In this document: piece after piece, positions 23,256 to 33,880 of the stretch | Layout: every line of letters begins with the position of its first letter | Position numbering within the stretch: the first letter of the stretch is position 1 | Assembly: GCF_949987535.1 (NCBI RefSeq) | Contig: NC_080066.1 | Span: 91,717,600-91,781,599 of the forward strand | DNA: 64,000 bases | From: Balaenoptera acutorostrata | Lineage: Eukaryota; Chordata; Mammalia; Artiodactyla; Balaenopteridae | Reading direction: 5' to 3' | The notes under the pieces: generated by a model | What the model was told of the DNA's origin: nothing | The model's input: only the letters and a program-made list of their open reading frames with translations | Databases searched by the model: none | Program-made: the position numbers and the translations under genes

Positions 23256-24122
23256 ATGAAGGAGCAGGCTCAAAACACACTGGACTTAACAAATGAAGAG
23301 GAAATAGGTAGTCTACCTGAAAAAGAATTCAGAATAATGATAGTAAGGATGATCCAAAATCTTGGAAATAGAATAGACAAAATGCAAGAAACATTTAACA
23401 AGGACGTAGAAGAACTAAAGAGGAACCAAGCAATGATGAAAAACACAATAAATGAAATCAAAAATACTCTAGATGGGATCAATAGTAGAATAACTGAGGC
23501 AGAAGAAAGGATAAGTGACCTGGAAGATAAAATGGTGGAAATAACTACTACAGAGCAGGATAAAGAAAAAAGAATGAAAAGAACTGAGGACAGTCTCAGG
23601 GACCTCTGGGACAACATTAAACGCTCCAACATTCGAATTATAGGGGTACCAGAGGAAGAAGAGAAAAAGAAAGGGACTGAGAAAATTTTTGAAGAGATTA
23701 TAGTTGAAAACTTCCCTAATATGGGAAACGAAATAGTTAATCAAGTCCTGGAAGCACAGAGAGTCCCATACAGGATAAACCCAAGGAGGAACACGCCAAG
23801 ACACATATTAATCAAACTGTCAAAAATTAAATATAAGGAAAACATATTAAAGGCAGCAAGGGAAAAAAAACAAATAACACACAAGGGAATCCCCATAAGG
23901 TTAACATCTGATCTATCAGCAGAAACTCTGCAAGCCAGAAGGGAGTGGCAGGATATACTTAAAGTGATGAAGGAGAAAAACCTACAACCAAGATTACTCT
24001 ACCCAGCAAGGATCTCATTCAGATTCGATGGAGAAATTAAAACCTTTACAGACAAGCAAAAGCTGAGAGAGTTCAGCACCACCAAACCAGCTTTACAACA
24101 AATGCTAAAGGAACTTCTCTAG
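23256..24122 (+). CDS. ORF1: L1-C ORF1p, open from the second in-frame ATG (288 codons)
   Basis: ORF1p is the nucleic-acid chaperone that coats L1 RNA in cytoplasmic particles. The order fits the family: an acidic N-terminus, a coiled coil with an ITEAEERISDLED-type heptad part (about residues 40-110), an RRM starting at NIRIIGVPEEEE (about 125), and a C-terminal domain with RINPRRNTPRH, LSAETLQARREWQ and [14 protein letters not shown] (about 180-265), ending QQMLKELL. The usual start is at 23229, but its third codon is TGA (AGA in L1-B), so only the ATG at codon 10 leads an open frame. The loss of nine residues is small, but translation would need leaky scanning or reinitiation. A 58-bp spacer separates it from ORF2. 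Confidence 0.9.
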   Translation: MKEQAQNTLDLTNEEEIGSLPEKEFRIMIVRMIQNLGNRIDKMQETFNKDVEELKRNQAMMKNTINEIKNTLDGINSRITEAEERISDLEDKMVEITTTEQDKEKRMKRTEDSLRDLWDNIKRSNIRIIGVPEEEEKKKGTEKIFEEIIVENFPNMGNEIVNQVLEAQRVPYRINPRRNTPRHILIKLSKIKYKENILKAAREKKQITHKGIPIRLTSDLSAETLQARREWQDILKVMKEKNLQPRLLYPARISFRFDGEIKTFTDKQKLREFSTTKPALQQMLKELL

Positions 24123-24180
24123 GCAAGAAACACAAGAGAAGGAAAACACCTACAATAACAAACCCAATACATTTAAGAAA

Positions 24181-27100
24181 ATGGGAATAGGAACATACAT
24201 ATCGATAATTACCTTGAATGTAAATGGATTAAATGCTCCCACCAAAAGACACAGGCTGGCTGAATGGATACAAAAACAAGACCCATATATATGCTGTCTA
24301 CAAGAGACCCACTTCAGACCTAGAGACACATACAGACTGAAAGTGAGGGGATGGAAAAAGATATTCCATGCAAATGGAAATTAAAAGAAAGCTGGAGTAG
24401 CAATTCTCATAGCAGACAAAATAGACTTTAAAATAAAGACTATTACAAGAGACAAAGAAGGACACTATATAATGATCAAGGGATCGATCCAAGAGGAAGG
24501 TATAACAATTGTAAATATTTATGCACCCAACATAGGAGCACCTCAATACATAAGGCAAATACTAACAGCCATAAAGGGGAAATTGACAGCAACACAATCA
24601 TAGTAGGGGACTTTAACACCCCGCTTTCACCAATGGACAGATCATCCAAAATGAAAATAAATAAGGAAACACAAGCTTTAAATGATACATTAAACAAGAT
24701 GGACTTAATTGATATTTATAGGACATTCCACCCAAAAACAACAGAATACACATTTTTCTCAAGTGCTCATGGAACATTCTCCAGGATAGATCATATCTTG
24801 GGTCACAAATCAAGCCTTGGTAAATTTAAGAAAATTGAAATCGTATCAAGTATCTTTTCCAACCACAACGCTATGAGACTAGATATCAATTACAGGAAAA
24901 GATCTGTAAAAAATACAAACACATGGAGGCTACACAATACATTACTTAATAACGAAGTGATTACTGAAGAAATCAAAGGGGAAATCAAAAAATACCTAGA
25001 AACAAATGACAATGGAGACACGACGACCCAAAACCTATGGGACGCAGCAAAAGCAGTGCTAAGAGGGAAGTTTATAGCAATACAAGCCTACCTCAAGAAA
25101 CAGGAAACATCTCGAATAAACAACCTAACCTTGCACCTAAAGCAATTAGAGAAAGAAGAACAAAAAAACCCCAAAGCCAGCAGAAGGAAAGAAATTATAA
25201 AGATCAGGTCAGAAATAAATGAAAAAGAAATGAAGGAAACAATAGCAAAAATCAATGAAACTAAAAGCTGGTTCTTTGAGAAGATAAACAAAATTGATAA
25301 ACCATTAGCCAGACTCATCAAGAGAAAAAGGGAGAAGACTCAGATCAATAGAATTAGAAATGAAAAAGGAGAAGTAACCACTGACACTGCAGAAATACAA
25401 AAGATCATGAGAGATTACTACAAGCAACTATATGCCAATAAAGTGGACAACCTGGAAGAAATGGACAGATTCTTAGAAATGCACAAACTGCCGAGACTGA
25501 ACCAGGAAGAAATAGAAAATATGAACAGACCAATCACAAGCACTGAAATTGAAACTGTGATTAAAAATCTTCCAACAAACAAAAGCCCAGGACCAGATGG
25601 CTTCACAGGCGAATTCTATCAAACATTTAGAGAAGAGCTAACACCTATCCTTCTCAAACTCTTCCAAAATATTGCAGAGGGAGGAACACTCCCAAACTCA
25701 TTCTACGAGGCCACCATCACCCTGATACCAAAACCAGACAAAGATGTCACAAAGAAAGAAAACTACAGGCCAATATCACTGATAAACATAGATGCAAAAA
25801 TCCTCAACAAAATACTAGCAAACAGAATCCAACAGCACATTAAAAGGGTCATACACCATGATCAAATGGGGTTTATCCCAGGAATGCAAGGATTCTTCAA
25901 TATACGCAAATCAATCAATGTGATACACCATATTAACAAATTGAAGGAGAAAAACCATATGATCATCTCAATAGATGCAGAGAAAGCTTTCGACAAAATT
26001 CAACACCCATTTATGATAAAAGCCCTTCAGAAAGTAGGCATAGAGGGAACTTTCCTCAACATAATAAAGGCCATATATGACAAACCCACAGCCAACATTG
26101 TCCTCAATGGTGAAAAACTGAAACCATTTCCACTAAGATCAGGAACAAGACAAGGTTGCCCACTCTCACCACTATTATTCAACATAGTTTTGGAAGTGTT
26201 AGCCACAGCAATCAGAGAAGACAAAGAAATAAAAGGAATCCAAATCGGAAAAGAAGAAGTAAAGCTGTCACTATTTGCAGGTGACATGATACTATACATA
26301 GAGAATCCTAAAGATGCTACCAGAAGACTCCTAGAGCTAATCAATGAATTTGGTAAAGTAGCAGGATACAAAATTAATGCACAGAAATCTCTTGCATTTC
26401 TATACACTAATGACGAAAAATCTGAAAGTGAAATTAAGAAAACACTCCCATTTACCATTGCAACAAAAAGAATAAAATATCTAGGAATAAACCTACCTAA
26501 GGAGACAAAAGACCTGTATGCAGAAAATTATAAGACACTGATGAAAGAAATTAAAGACGATACAAATAGATGGAGAGATATACCATGTTCCTGGATTGGA
26601 AGAATCAACATTGTGAAAATGACTCTACTACCCAAAGCAATCTACAGATTCAATGCAATCCCTATCAAACTACCACTGGCATTTTTCACAGAACTAGAAC
26701 AAAAAATTTCACAATTTGTATGGAAACACAAAAGACCCCGAATAGCCAAAGCCATCTTGAGAACGAAAAATGGAGCTGGGGGAATCAGGCTCCCTGACTT
26801 CAGACTATATTACAAAGCTTCAGTAATCAAGACAGTTTGGTACTGGCACAAAAACAGAAATATAGATCAATGGAACAGGATAGAAAGCCCAGAGATAAAC
26901 CCACACACATATGGTCACCTTATCTTTGATAAAGGAGGCAAGCATATACAGTGGAGAAAAGACAGCCTCTTCAATAAGTGGTGCTGGGAAAATTGGACAG
27001 GAACATGTAAAAGTATGAAATTAGAACACTCCCTGACACCATGCACAAAAATAAACTCAAAATGGATTAAAGACCTAAGTGTAAGGCCAGACACTATCAA

Positions 27101-27999
27101 ACTCTTAGAGGAAAACATAGGCAGAACACTCTATGACATACATCACAGCAAGATTCTTTTTGACCCAGCTCCCAGAGAAATGGAAATAAGAACACAAATA
27201 AACAAATGGGACCTAATGAAACTTAAAAGCTTTTGCACAGCAAAGGAAACCATAAACAAGACCAAAAGACAACCCTCAGAATGGGAGAAAATATTTGCAA
27301 ATGAAGCAACTGACAAAGGATTAATCTCCAAGATTTACAAGCAGCTCACGCAGCTCAATAACAAAAAAACGAACAACCCAATCCAAAAATGGGCAGAAGA
27401 TCTAAATAGACATTTCTCCAAAGGAGATATACAGATGGCCTACAGACACATGAAAGAATGCTCAACATCATTAATCATTAGAGAAATGCAAATCAAAACT
27501 ACAATGAGGTTATCATCTCACACCGGTCAGAATGGCCATCATCAAAAAATCTAGAAACAATAAATGCTGGAGAGGGTGTGGAGGAAAGGGAACACTCTTG
27601 CACTGCTGGTGGGAATGTAAATTGATACAGCCACTATGGAGAACAGTATGGAGGTTCCTTAAAAAACTACAAATAGAACTACCATACGACCCAGCAATCC
27701 CACTACTGGGCATATACCCTGAGAAAACCATAGGTCAAAAAGAGTCATGTACCAAAATGTTCATTGCAGCTCTATTTACAATAGCCAGGACATGGAAGCA
27801 ACCTAAATGTCCATCGACAGATGAATGGATAAAGAAGATGTGGCACATATATACAATGGAATATTACTCAGCCATAAAAAGAAATGAAATGGAGGTATTT
27901 GTAATGAGGTGGATGGAGTTAGAGTCTGTCATACAGAGTGAAGTAAGTCAGAAAGAGAAAAACAAATACAGTATGCTAACACATATATACGGAATCTAA
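24181..27999 (+). pseudogene. ORF2: L1-C ORF2p (endonuclease-RT), nearly intact but inactivated
   Basis: Full extent is about 1,273 codons, normal for ORF2p. The endonuclease starts IGTYISIITLNVNGLNAP and has CCLQETHF and [10 protein letters not shown], but its SDH motif reads SNH. The RT has [15 protein letters not shown] and [13 protein letters not shown], and the active-site box reads SLFAGDM: GGT at 26280-26282 replaces the first Asp of FADD (D702 in human ORF2p). The C-terminal Cys domain is complete (CWRGCGGKG...HCWWEC at 27570-27620). Lesions: TAA at 24382-24384 (codon 68, CAA in other copies), loss of one A near 24573 (frame -1), and an extra T near 27512 (frame +1). Between the shifts a 973-codon frame (24633-27554) is open. 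The minus-strand open frames here are shadows. Confidence 0.95.
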
Positions 28000-28370
28000 G
28001 GGGAAAAAAAAAAAAAAGGCCATGAAGAACCTAGTGGCAAGACGGGAAGAAAGACACAGACCTACTAGAGAATGGACTTGAGGATATGGGGAGGGGGTGG
28101 GGTGAGATGTGACAGGGTAAGAGAGTGTCATGGACATATATACACTACCAAATGTAAAATAGATAACTAGTGGGAAGCAGCCGCATAGCACAGGGAGATC
28201 AACTCGGTGCTTTGTGACCACCCAGAGGGGTGGGATGGGGAGGGTGGGAGGGAGGGAGATGCAAGAGGGGAGAGAAATGGGAACATATTGTATATGTATA
28301 ACTGATTCACTTTGTTAAAAAGCAGAAGCTAACACACTATTGTAAGGCAATTATACTTCAATAAAGATGT
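28000..28370 (+). other. L1-C 3' UTR with G-rich polypurine tracts
   Basis: It has an A-run at about 28004-28017, a G-rich stretch at 28086-28102 (ggggagggggtggggtgag) and another at 28226-28258 (gggtgggatggggagggtgg and following). G-rich, G-quadruplex-capable tracts are a known feature of L1 3' UTRs. The L1-B 3' UTR has an even longer tract at about 28812-28860. Confidence 0.85.
28360..28365 (+). terminator. L1-C polyadenylation signal AATAAA
   Basis: AATAAA lies 10-15 bases before the A-rich tail. The same signal closes L1-B (28956-28961), L1-A (9228-9233) and L1-D (62968-62973). Confidence 0.85.
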
Positions 28371-28424
28371 TTAAAAAAAGAAAAGAAAAGAAAATGAAAT
28401 ACTCTAAAAAAAAAAAAAAAAAAG
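28371..28424 (+). other. compound A-tail of L1-C with a short non-A insert
   Basis: After 'gatgttt' comes an A-rich stretch with G interruptions (aaaagaaaagaaaatg), then 'atgaaatactct', then a pure A-run of about 19. The non-A piece between two A-rich parts resembles a very short 3' transduction or a read-through past a weak signal. Confidence 0.6.
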
Positions 28425-28986
28425 AAGAAAATGTGGCAAATATATACAATGGAATATTACTCAGCCATGAAAAGAAACAAAATTTAGTTATTTGTAGTGA
28501 AGTGGATGGACCTAGAGTCTGTCATACAGAGTGAAGTAAGTCAGAAAAAGAAAAACAAATATTGTATGCTAACATATATATATGGAATCTAAAAAAAAAA
28601 AAAAAAGGTTCTGAAGAACCTAGGGGCAGGACAGGAATAAAGACACAGATGTAGAGAATGGACTTGAGGACATGGGGAGGGGGAAGGGTAAGCTGGGATG
28701 AAGTGAGAGAGTAGCATTGACATATATACACTACTAAATGTAAAATAGATAGCTAGCGGGAAGCAGCCACATAGCACAGGGAGATCAGCTCGGTGCTTTG
28801 TGTCCACCTAGAGGGGTGGGAGAGGGGGGGGGTGGGAGAGGGAGGGTGGGAGGGAGATGCAAGAGGGAGGAGATGGGGGATATATGTATACATATAGCTG
28901 ATTCACTTTGTGATACAGCAGAAACTAACACACCATTGTAAAGCAATTATACTGCAATAAAGATGTTAAAAAAAATTAAACATCCT

Positions 28987-29655
28987 TTAAGAGCCAGAAA
29001 ATTTTCCTTCTAAAAGATCAACTCTATTTTGAATAACAAGACAATCTGAAACCCCTATTTCATGTCCTCCTGAGTGGTTATTAGCATAGAAATTGTGTGC
29101 TGCCTCTAGTATGCATGTATTTTTCACTTTTAAATTTAATTTCTTTAAAATGAAATCAGGTATCCTGAAACTAACTCAAGCTCTGCAGTCAGACTTGCAC
29201 TCAAATTCTGGATCTGCCACTTAATTATTATGTGATTGACTCAGTCCAGTTCCTTCAGAAAGCAGAACTGGGGAAAAGATTAAAGTTCTAACTTCTTATT
29301 TGGGGTGTGCAGATGAAGAGGAAAGAAATGAAAAACCTGTGATGTGATACATTACCAAGCTGGCTGCTACACACTACAAGTTGTGAAAAGAAAAACCGTG
29401 TTAAGCAGGAGGTGTATTCCCTTGGCACGTAGTGCTTCTCTTGAAGAGTTACAAAGGAAACAAAAATTAGAGTAGTCCACTGAGGGTGAGGGGAAAGGGT
29501 GGGGATTTAGGCTCATCTTCCTCCCTTCCCTCATCCCCATTGGTCAGTCCTTATCCCATGTGGACATAATTGCCCTGCATTTCCACATTAGGTCATCTGA
29601 CTCCAGCAGACACTCAGGAGGCCAGATCCCACGCCCCAAAGTGTGTGTTTCATCT
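28987..29655. other. non-coding; MIR-like piece at about 29185-29250
   Basis: No gene is recognised. The stretch 'cagtcagacttgcactcaaattctggatctgccact' resembles the MIR core on the plus strand. The rest looks unique. Confidence 0.45.
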
Positions 29656-30208
29656 TACATTAGTTTTCTATTGCTGCATATCACATTACCACAGCTTAGC
29701 TTCTTAAAAGACAATTAGGTTTATCTTACAGTTTCTGTGGTTCATCTGCCCAGGGTGTATAAGGCTGAAATTAAGGTGTCAGACAGCTGCATCCATATCT
29801 CAAGGACAGACAAGGGAAAGATCTACTTCCATGCTCCACTGGTTTGTTGACAGAGTTCATTTCTTTGTGGCCATGTAACGGAGGTCTCTTTTCTTGCTAG
29901 CTGTTAGTGGGGGACCAATTCAGTTCCTGGAGGCCTTTCCTGGAACTTTGCTGAGTTTCCCTCCTCACAGCTTGGCAGTCTGTTCCCTCAAGCCTGCAGA
30001 AGGATCTCTGATGCCCCATCTTCTCTTAAACATCAAGCCCACACAGAGTAATTTCCCTTTTGATTAATTAAAAAAAAATCAGTGGATGAATAACCTAAGC
30101 ATGGGAATCATACCCCATCATAGTCACAGGTTCTGCCCACACTCAAGAAGAGGGTACTACACAGGGCATGTAAATAAGGGACAGAATCTTAGAATTCTGC
30201 CTGCCACA
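29656..30208 (-). mobile_element. old MaLR-type (MLT1-like) LTR
   Basis: The plus-strand start 'ttagttttctattgctgc' with 'atcacattaccacagcttagcttcttaaaagac' and the end 'atcttagaattctgcctgccaca' are the reversed pattern of an ERVL-MaLR LTR. The middle is diverged. The subfamily is not certain, and no coding part is visible. Confidence 0.5.
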
Positions 30209-30927
30209 ACCCAATTCCAAAAGTGAGAGGATAACCGGGTGTTGCCAGGGCATGAAACGAGAGAAAAGAGGAAGTCAGGGGACATGAAAACACAAAAGTT
30301 TTGTCTCAATACATTGACCCTGGTCAATTTTCTCTTGTATTTTCTCCATGTGAAAAATTGGTAAAATGAAGCTAACAACTTACATCATTTGGCGGAAGTA
30401 TTATGTTAGAGCGCATATTAGTTATCGTTTTTTCCTGTTTCCTCAGTGTCAGACACTCAGCTATGCACTCCACATGCATTCATATTTAACTACTTCCTAA
30501 TCTGACAAACCAGTGAGTTCGGTCTTCAAAGCCTCATTTTGCGGAAGAAGCTATCCACCTTGTTGTTACTGCCTATACATCATGTAACATACTTAGTGTC
30601 TCACGTAAAAGCCTATTTTAAATGGTGGCTATTATTTTAGGAGTTGTATAAGTATTTTTGGTGAAATCATACTTTTATATTTGTATAAAATGTAAGCCAT
30701 ATGGCTAACAGGAATCCTCATGGCTCCCCCCAAAGTGGAAGAAATAAATTAGGCAAACACACATAAAAACTTCTTTAACTAAAACTATCTTTTGGCTATT
30801 TGTGTTACTATTTTAAGTACTGAACTTCAGTGAAGGAAATAAAAGCTTAACTTTACTGAGTGTATATGTGCATAAGTGAGTGTGTTTGTATAAGTGTGCA
30901 AGAATCCAGCAAATGCGTACTATCTTT
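30209..30927. other. non-coding, unique DNA
   Basis: No gene or repeat family is recognised. The 61-codon frame at 30860-31045 runs into the SINE and is chance. Confidence 0.5.
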
Positions 30928-30942
30928 AAGAGTAGAAGTAGG

Positions 30943-31241
30943 GGGCTTCCCTGGTGGCGCAGTGGTTAAGAATCTGCCTGCCAATGCAGGGGACACGGGT
31001 TTGAGCCCTGGTCTGGGAAGATCCCACATGCCGCGGAGCGACTAAGCCCGTGAGCCACAACCACTGAGCCTGCGCGTCTGGAGCCTGTGCTCAGCAACGG
31101 GAGAGGCCGTGACGGTGAGAGGCTCGCGCACCGCGATGAAGAGTGGCCCCCGCTTGCCGCAACTGGAGAAAGCCCTCGCACAGAAACGAAGACCCAACAC
31201 AGCCAAAAATAAATAAATAAATAAATTTAAAAAAAAAAAAA
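30943..31241 (+). mobile_element. CHR SINE, full length
   Basis: The head is ggcttccctggtggcgcagt, the body matches the copy at 17120 closely, and it has an (AAATA)n-AAAA tail. It has a perfect 15-bp target duplication aagagtagaagtagg at 30928-30942 and 31242-31256. The flanking match and intact ends mark it as relatively recent. Confidence 0.97.
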
Positions 31242-31256
31242 AAGAGTAGAAGTAGG

Positions 31257-31728
31257 TTCAAGAAAACCTTATATGTTTTCCCCCTGATCCTACCAGAACT
31301 GCAGAACAGGCTACTTACAGCATTACTGTCAAAAGGATTAACAACGTATATCATCAAAAAATGCAAATTCAAAATTAAAAATTTTTCTTCTAATTATAGA
31401 ACTGCTGTTATTTTCACCCATTATCTCCCTGCCCTCCACCGGCCAGGATTTTTTCTTTTTTTTTTTTTAAACCAGCTTATCTTCCCTGTCCCTGTCTGTC
31501 TTCCTTTCTTCTCCTTGCCTTAGCTATTGTCCTGAAAATGAAGGGAAAACAAAATACTAAAAGGACCAGATCACAGGAATGAAATACAAAGGCAAATTTT
31601 ACTTTAACAATATTCCTGCCAGAGAGAATTATTACAGTCTAGTGCCTCTTAGTCATTTTCAAGTACATGTATCAAGTCCCCAAACAGAACATATACAAAA
31701 ATGAAATCTATGAAATTCAACTCTATCA
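31257..31728. other. non-coding, unique DNA
   Basis: No gene or repeat is recognised. A T-run lies near 31452-31468. Confidence 0.5.
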
Positions 31729-32120
31729 ATCAGTTTTAGCTAAATTACACTGTGATAACAAGCAACCCTCAAAAATCTTAGTATCCTACAACAGCAGAGG
31801 TTTATTTCTCACTCAGTTTGTATTTTCAACACGAGTCAGCTGTGGCCCTGTTCCATGAATCTTTAAGTCAAGGCCCAGACTGATAGAGAAACCCCTAACT
31901 AGAATATTTCTCATCTTGTGGGGAGAGGAAAAGGCGGCCAAATCACAGACCATGCAATGATTCTTAAAGTTTCTATTCAGAAGTGAAACATAATTTTCAC
32001 TCATTAACCATTTCACTTCATTGCAGTGCACATAGCCAAGCCTGATATCAAAGGAGCAGGTAGTGATATATAGTCCTTCCTTACGGGGACAGCAGCAAAT
32101 ATTTTGAATAGAATCTACCA
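31729..32120 (-). mobile_element. old LTR-like fragment (ERVL/MaLR type)
   Basis: The plus-strand order 'ctgtgataacaagcaaccctcaaaaatcttagtatcctacaac', 'aggtttatttctcactc' and an end 'gaatctaccacg' fits a reversed mammalian ERVL/MaLR-type LTR. Divergence is high, and the family name is not assigned. Confidence 0.4.
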
Positions 32121-33739
32121 CGGTAATTTACATTAATGCCACAAAGGTAAATTATTCCACCATCCTCAAAGTAGAAGTAACATCACATTTCTTTGCGTAT
32201 CACCAATGAAATGATTCCACAAAGGCATGATTTTGGACTTTCCACCAATTTGGGTACATAGGCTCCTTGAGCTAGGTCTATTTCTATTTATGTAAAATCT
32301 GGAATGATAATAGAAGACATAGCCCAGCTGCAAAAGGTGCAACTCCCAGGAGCAACGGCTATTATAACTGTGGGATGAAACCTCTCTGTCTAGCACTATT
32401 TATTAGTCTAGTGTCTTACACACCCAGCTGGTCATTTTGTGTCTAGCATGGTCCATTCAAAGTCACACAATTCTGCTATCAGCTTCACTCTCTTTATGCA
32501 AGCTTATACATAGGGGATATTAAAACTATGTCACAAAACATTTAATATCCAGCTTACAGATACACAGGTAGCCAAACACTCTTGTGATACAGCCACCTCT
32601 AAGGTGCTGGTTTCAAGCAGGCTTAAGTCTACTAGTTTACATATATATAATGTGGTACTGTAGTGTGATTTTTTTTCCCCAATCTAAGGAACTCAATATC
32701 ACAGAAAGAGTAGGGATGCACTCCTTGCAGCAATATTCCTTTCTGTTTCTGGAAATATACCTCTTAATTTTCAATGAGACTTGTAGTAGATGCTGTGCTG
32801 TACCACCTTCAGGACCAAGGCCCTCATTCCCACAGCAACAAGGTGTGTTGTCTACTGAAGGCTCACAGCTGTGCCCCATCCAGGTTGCCCTTGACTGAAG
32901 AAAGCTACAAATATTGCTCCTGCCTAAGGGCAATCCACATCCAATAATTTGTTGATGTGCTGATACAAAAGACTGTCCCCTTCATCACCTAAATTGGGAA
33001 ACCGCTGAAGGGCCTAGTTTTAGAGTTCCCCACAATATTGGCCGAAGCTGCTGTTGCAACTGCATCATAGTTCAGATCCTCCCTCAGCCCAGTTCTACAT
33101 TCATTGTTCCCTCAAAGATATTGATCCAGAGATCATACACAAATGTATGAAAATACCGATGTCTCAGAGTCTGTTTCCCAGGGAACCTGATCTGCAGTGG
33201 TTGGTCTGGAAATGATCCTACAAATCAGACTCTCAGATGGATTTTGGAGTTGAATCACTAGGAAAGAGGAGGCCATTATTGGTAGGAGGAGTATAGACAG
33301 CCCCTGGCTTGCTGTAATGATGCAATTGTTCAAAAACTCTTCTGGGTGATAAACTGGAATGGACTTTCAGTAGAAGGGAATACACTGTCAGGTGCAACAC
33401 ACAAGGCAGTTGAGAAGTACAGGAGAAGTAGTTATTACCAAGAGTATGGAATTGGCTGGCTGTTGCTGAGTGTACCCAATGCACTCAAGAAAGCAGTGAG
33501 ACGCTAAGTATCATTAATCACCAATTTAAGGCAAAACGGGAAAGCCAGAGACCATTGTTGGCAACATATAAAGAGACTCTTAGCACCTGAAGGCAGAGAA
33601 CAGAAAAAACTAAGGATTGGGCCCAGGTCTCAATTATAATAAAAGAGTAGAAGAGCTCCAAAGCGGGCTGAATTCTCAATCTCAGCAACTCTTCTATTGC
33701 TAAGAGAGTAGATCTTAAAAGCTCTCAACACATGGGGAA
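32121..33739. other. non-coding, mostly unique DNA
   Basis: No exon is supported. The open frames at 32584-32898 (+), 32637-32933 (-) and 33233-33484 (-) have no recognisable domain. The piece at about 33165-33250 ('gtctgtttcccagggaacctgatctg') is similar in style to an old LTR edge but cannot be placed. Confidence 0.45.
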
Positions 33740-33880
33740 AAAAAGCTGTTATTATGTGAGGTGATGGGTGTTAAGTAAACTTCCTGGGGTTTACATTTCA
33801 CAATATATACATACATCAAATCATTATGTTGTACACCTAGAACAAATATTACACATCAATTACATCTCAATTTTTTAAAA
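33740..33880 (+). mobile_element. L1M 3' end fragment
   Basis: 'gaggtgatgggtgttaagtaaac', 'catttcacaatatatacatac', 'tgttgtacacctagaac' and 'catcaattacatctcaattttt' follow the old L1M 3' UTR seen at 12080-12213. Confidence 0.75.

Larger units (their letters stand above)
20977..28424 (+). mobile_element. L1-C: youngest full-length LINE-1, nested in L1-B
   Basis: A 7.45-kb element with a perfect 14-bp target duplication aagaaaatgtggca (20963-20976 and 28425-28438). It starts with ggggg, which fits untemplated cap-derived G. Parts: 5' UTR 20977-23228 (GC-rich, with a tandem unit), ORF1 23256-24122, spacer, ORF2 24181-27999, 3' UTR 28000-28370 with AATAAA at 28360-28365, and a compound A-tail. 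ORF2 has only four or five inactivating changes, far fewer than L1-B, so it is recent. It is not able to move by itself, because its RT active site is altered and ORF2 is broken. Confidence 0.97.
17046..28592 (+). pseudogene. ORF2: L1-B ORF2, broken and split by a SINE and by L1-C
   Basis: The start is ATG at 17046 (frame beginning IGTYISIITLNVNG). The CHR SINE interrupts it at about codon 25. Downstream pieces: endonuclease (17854-18105 open, with [10 protein letters not shown]), RT palm (19095-19526 open, with the active-site box SLFADDILY intact), and the C-terminal region (19659-20756 open). L1-C then interrupts the last part at 20976/28439, and the final segment ends at TAA 28590-28592. 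Stops and frameshifts separate all these pieces. Active-site residues survive in the RT, but no long frame does. Without the insertions the length would be near the usual 1,270 codons. Confidence 0.92.
13861..28975 (+). mobile_element. L1-B: full-length LINE-1, carrying a nested SINE and nested L1-C
   Basis: The element spans 13861-20976 plus 28439-28975. It is flanked by ttaaacatact (13850-13860) and ttaaacatcct (28976-28986), a 10/11 match. Parts: 5' UTR 13861-16096; ORF1 16097-16987; ORF2 17046-28592 (interrupted); 3' UTR 28593-28967 with a G-rich tract (about 28810-28860) and AATAAA at 28956-28961. Without the SINE and L1-C it is about 7.3 kb. Its 5' UTR is of the same type as L1-C but has only one copy of the unit that is tandem in L1-C. 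All ORFs are decayed, so it is clearly older than L1-C. Confidence 0.95.
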
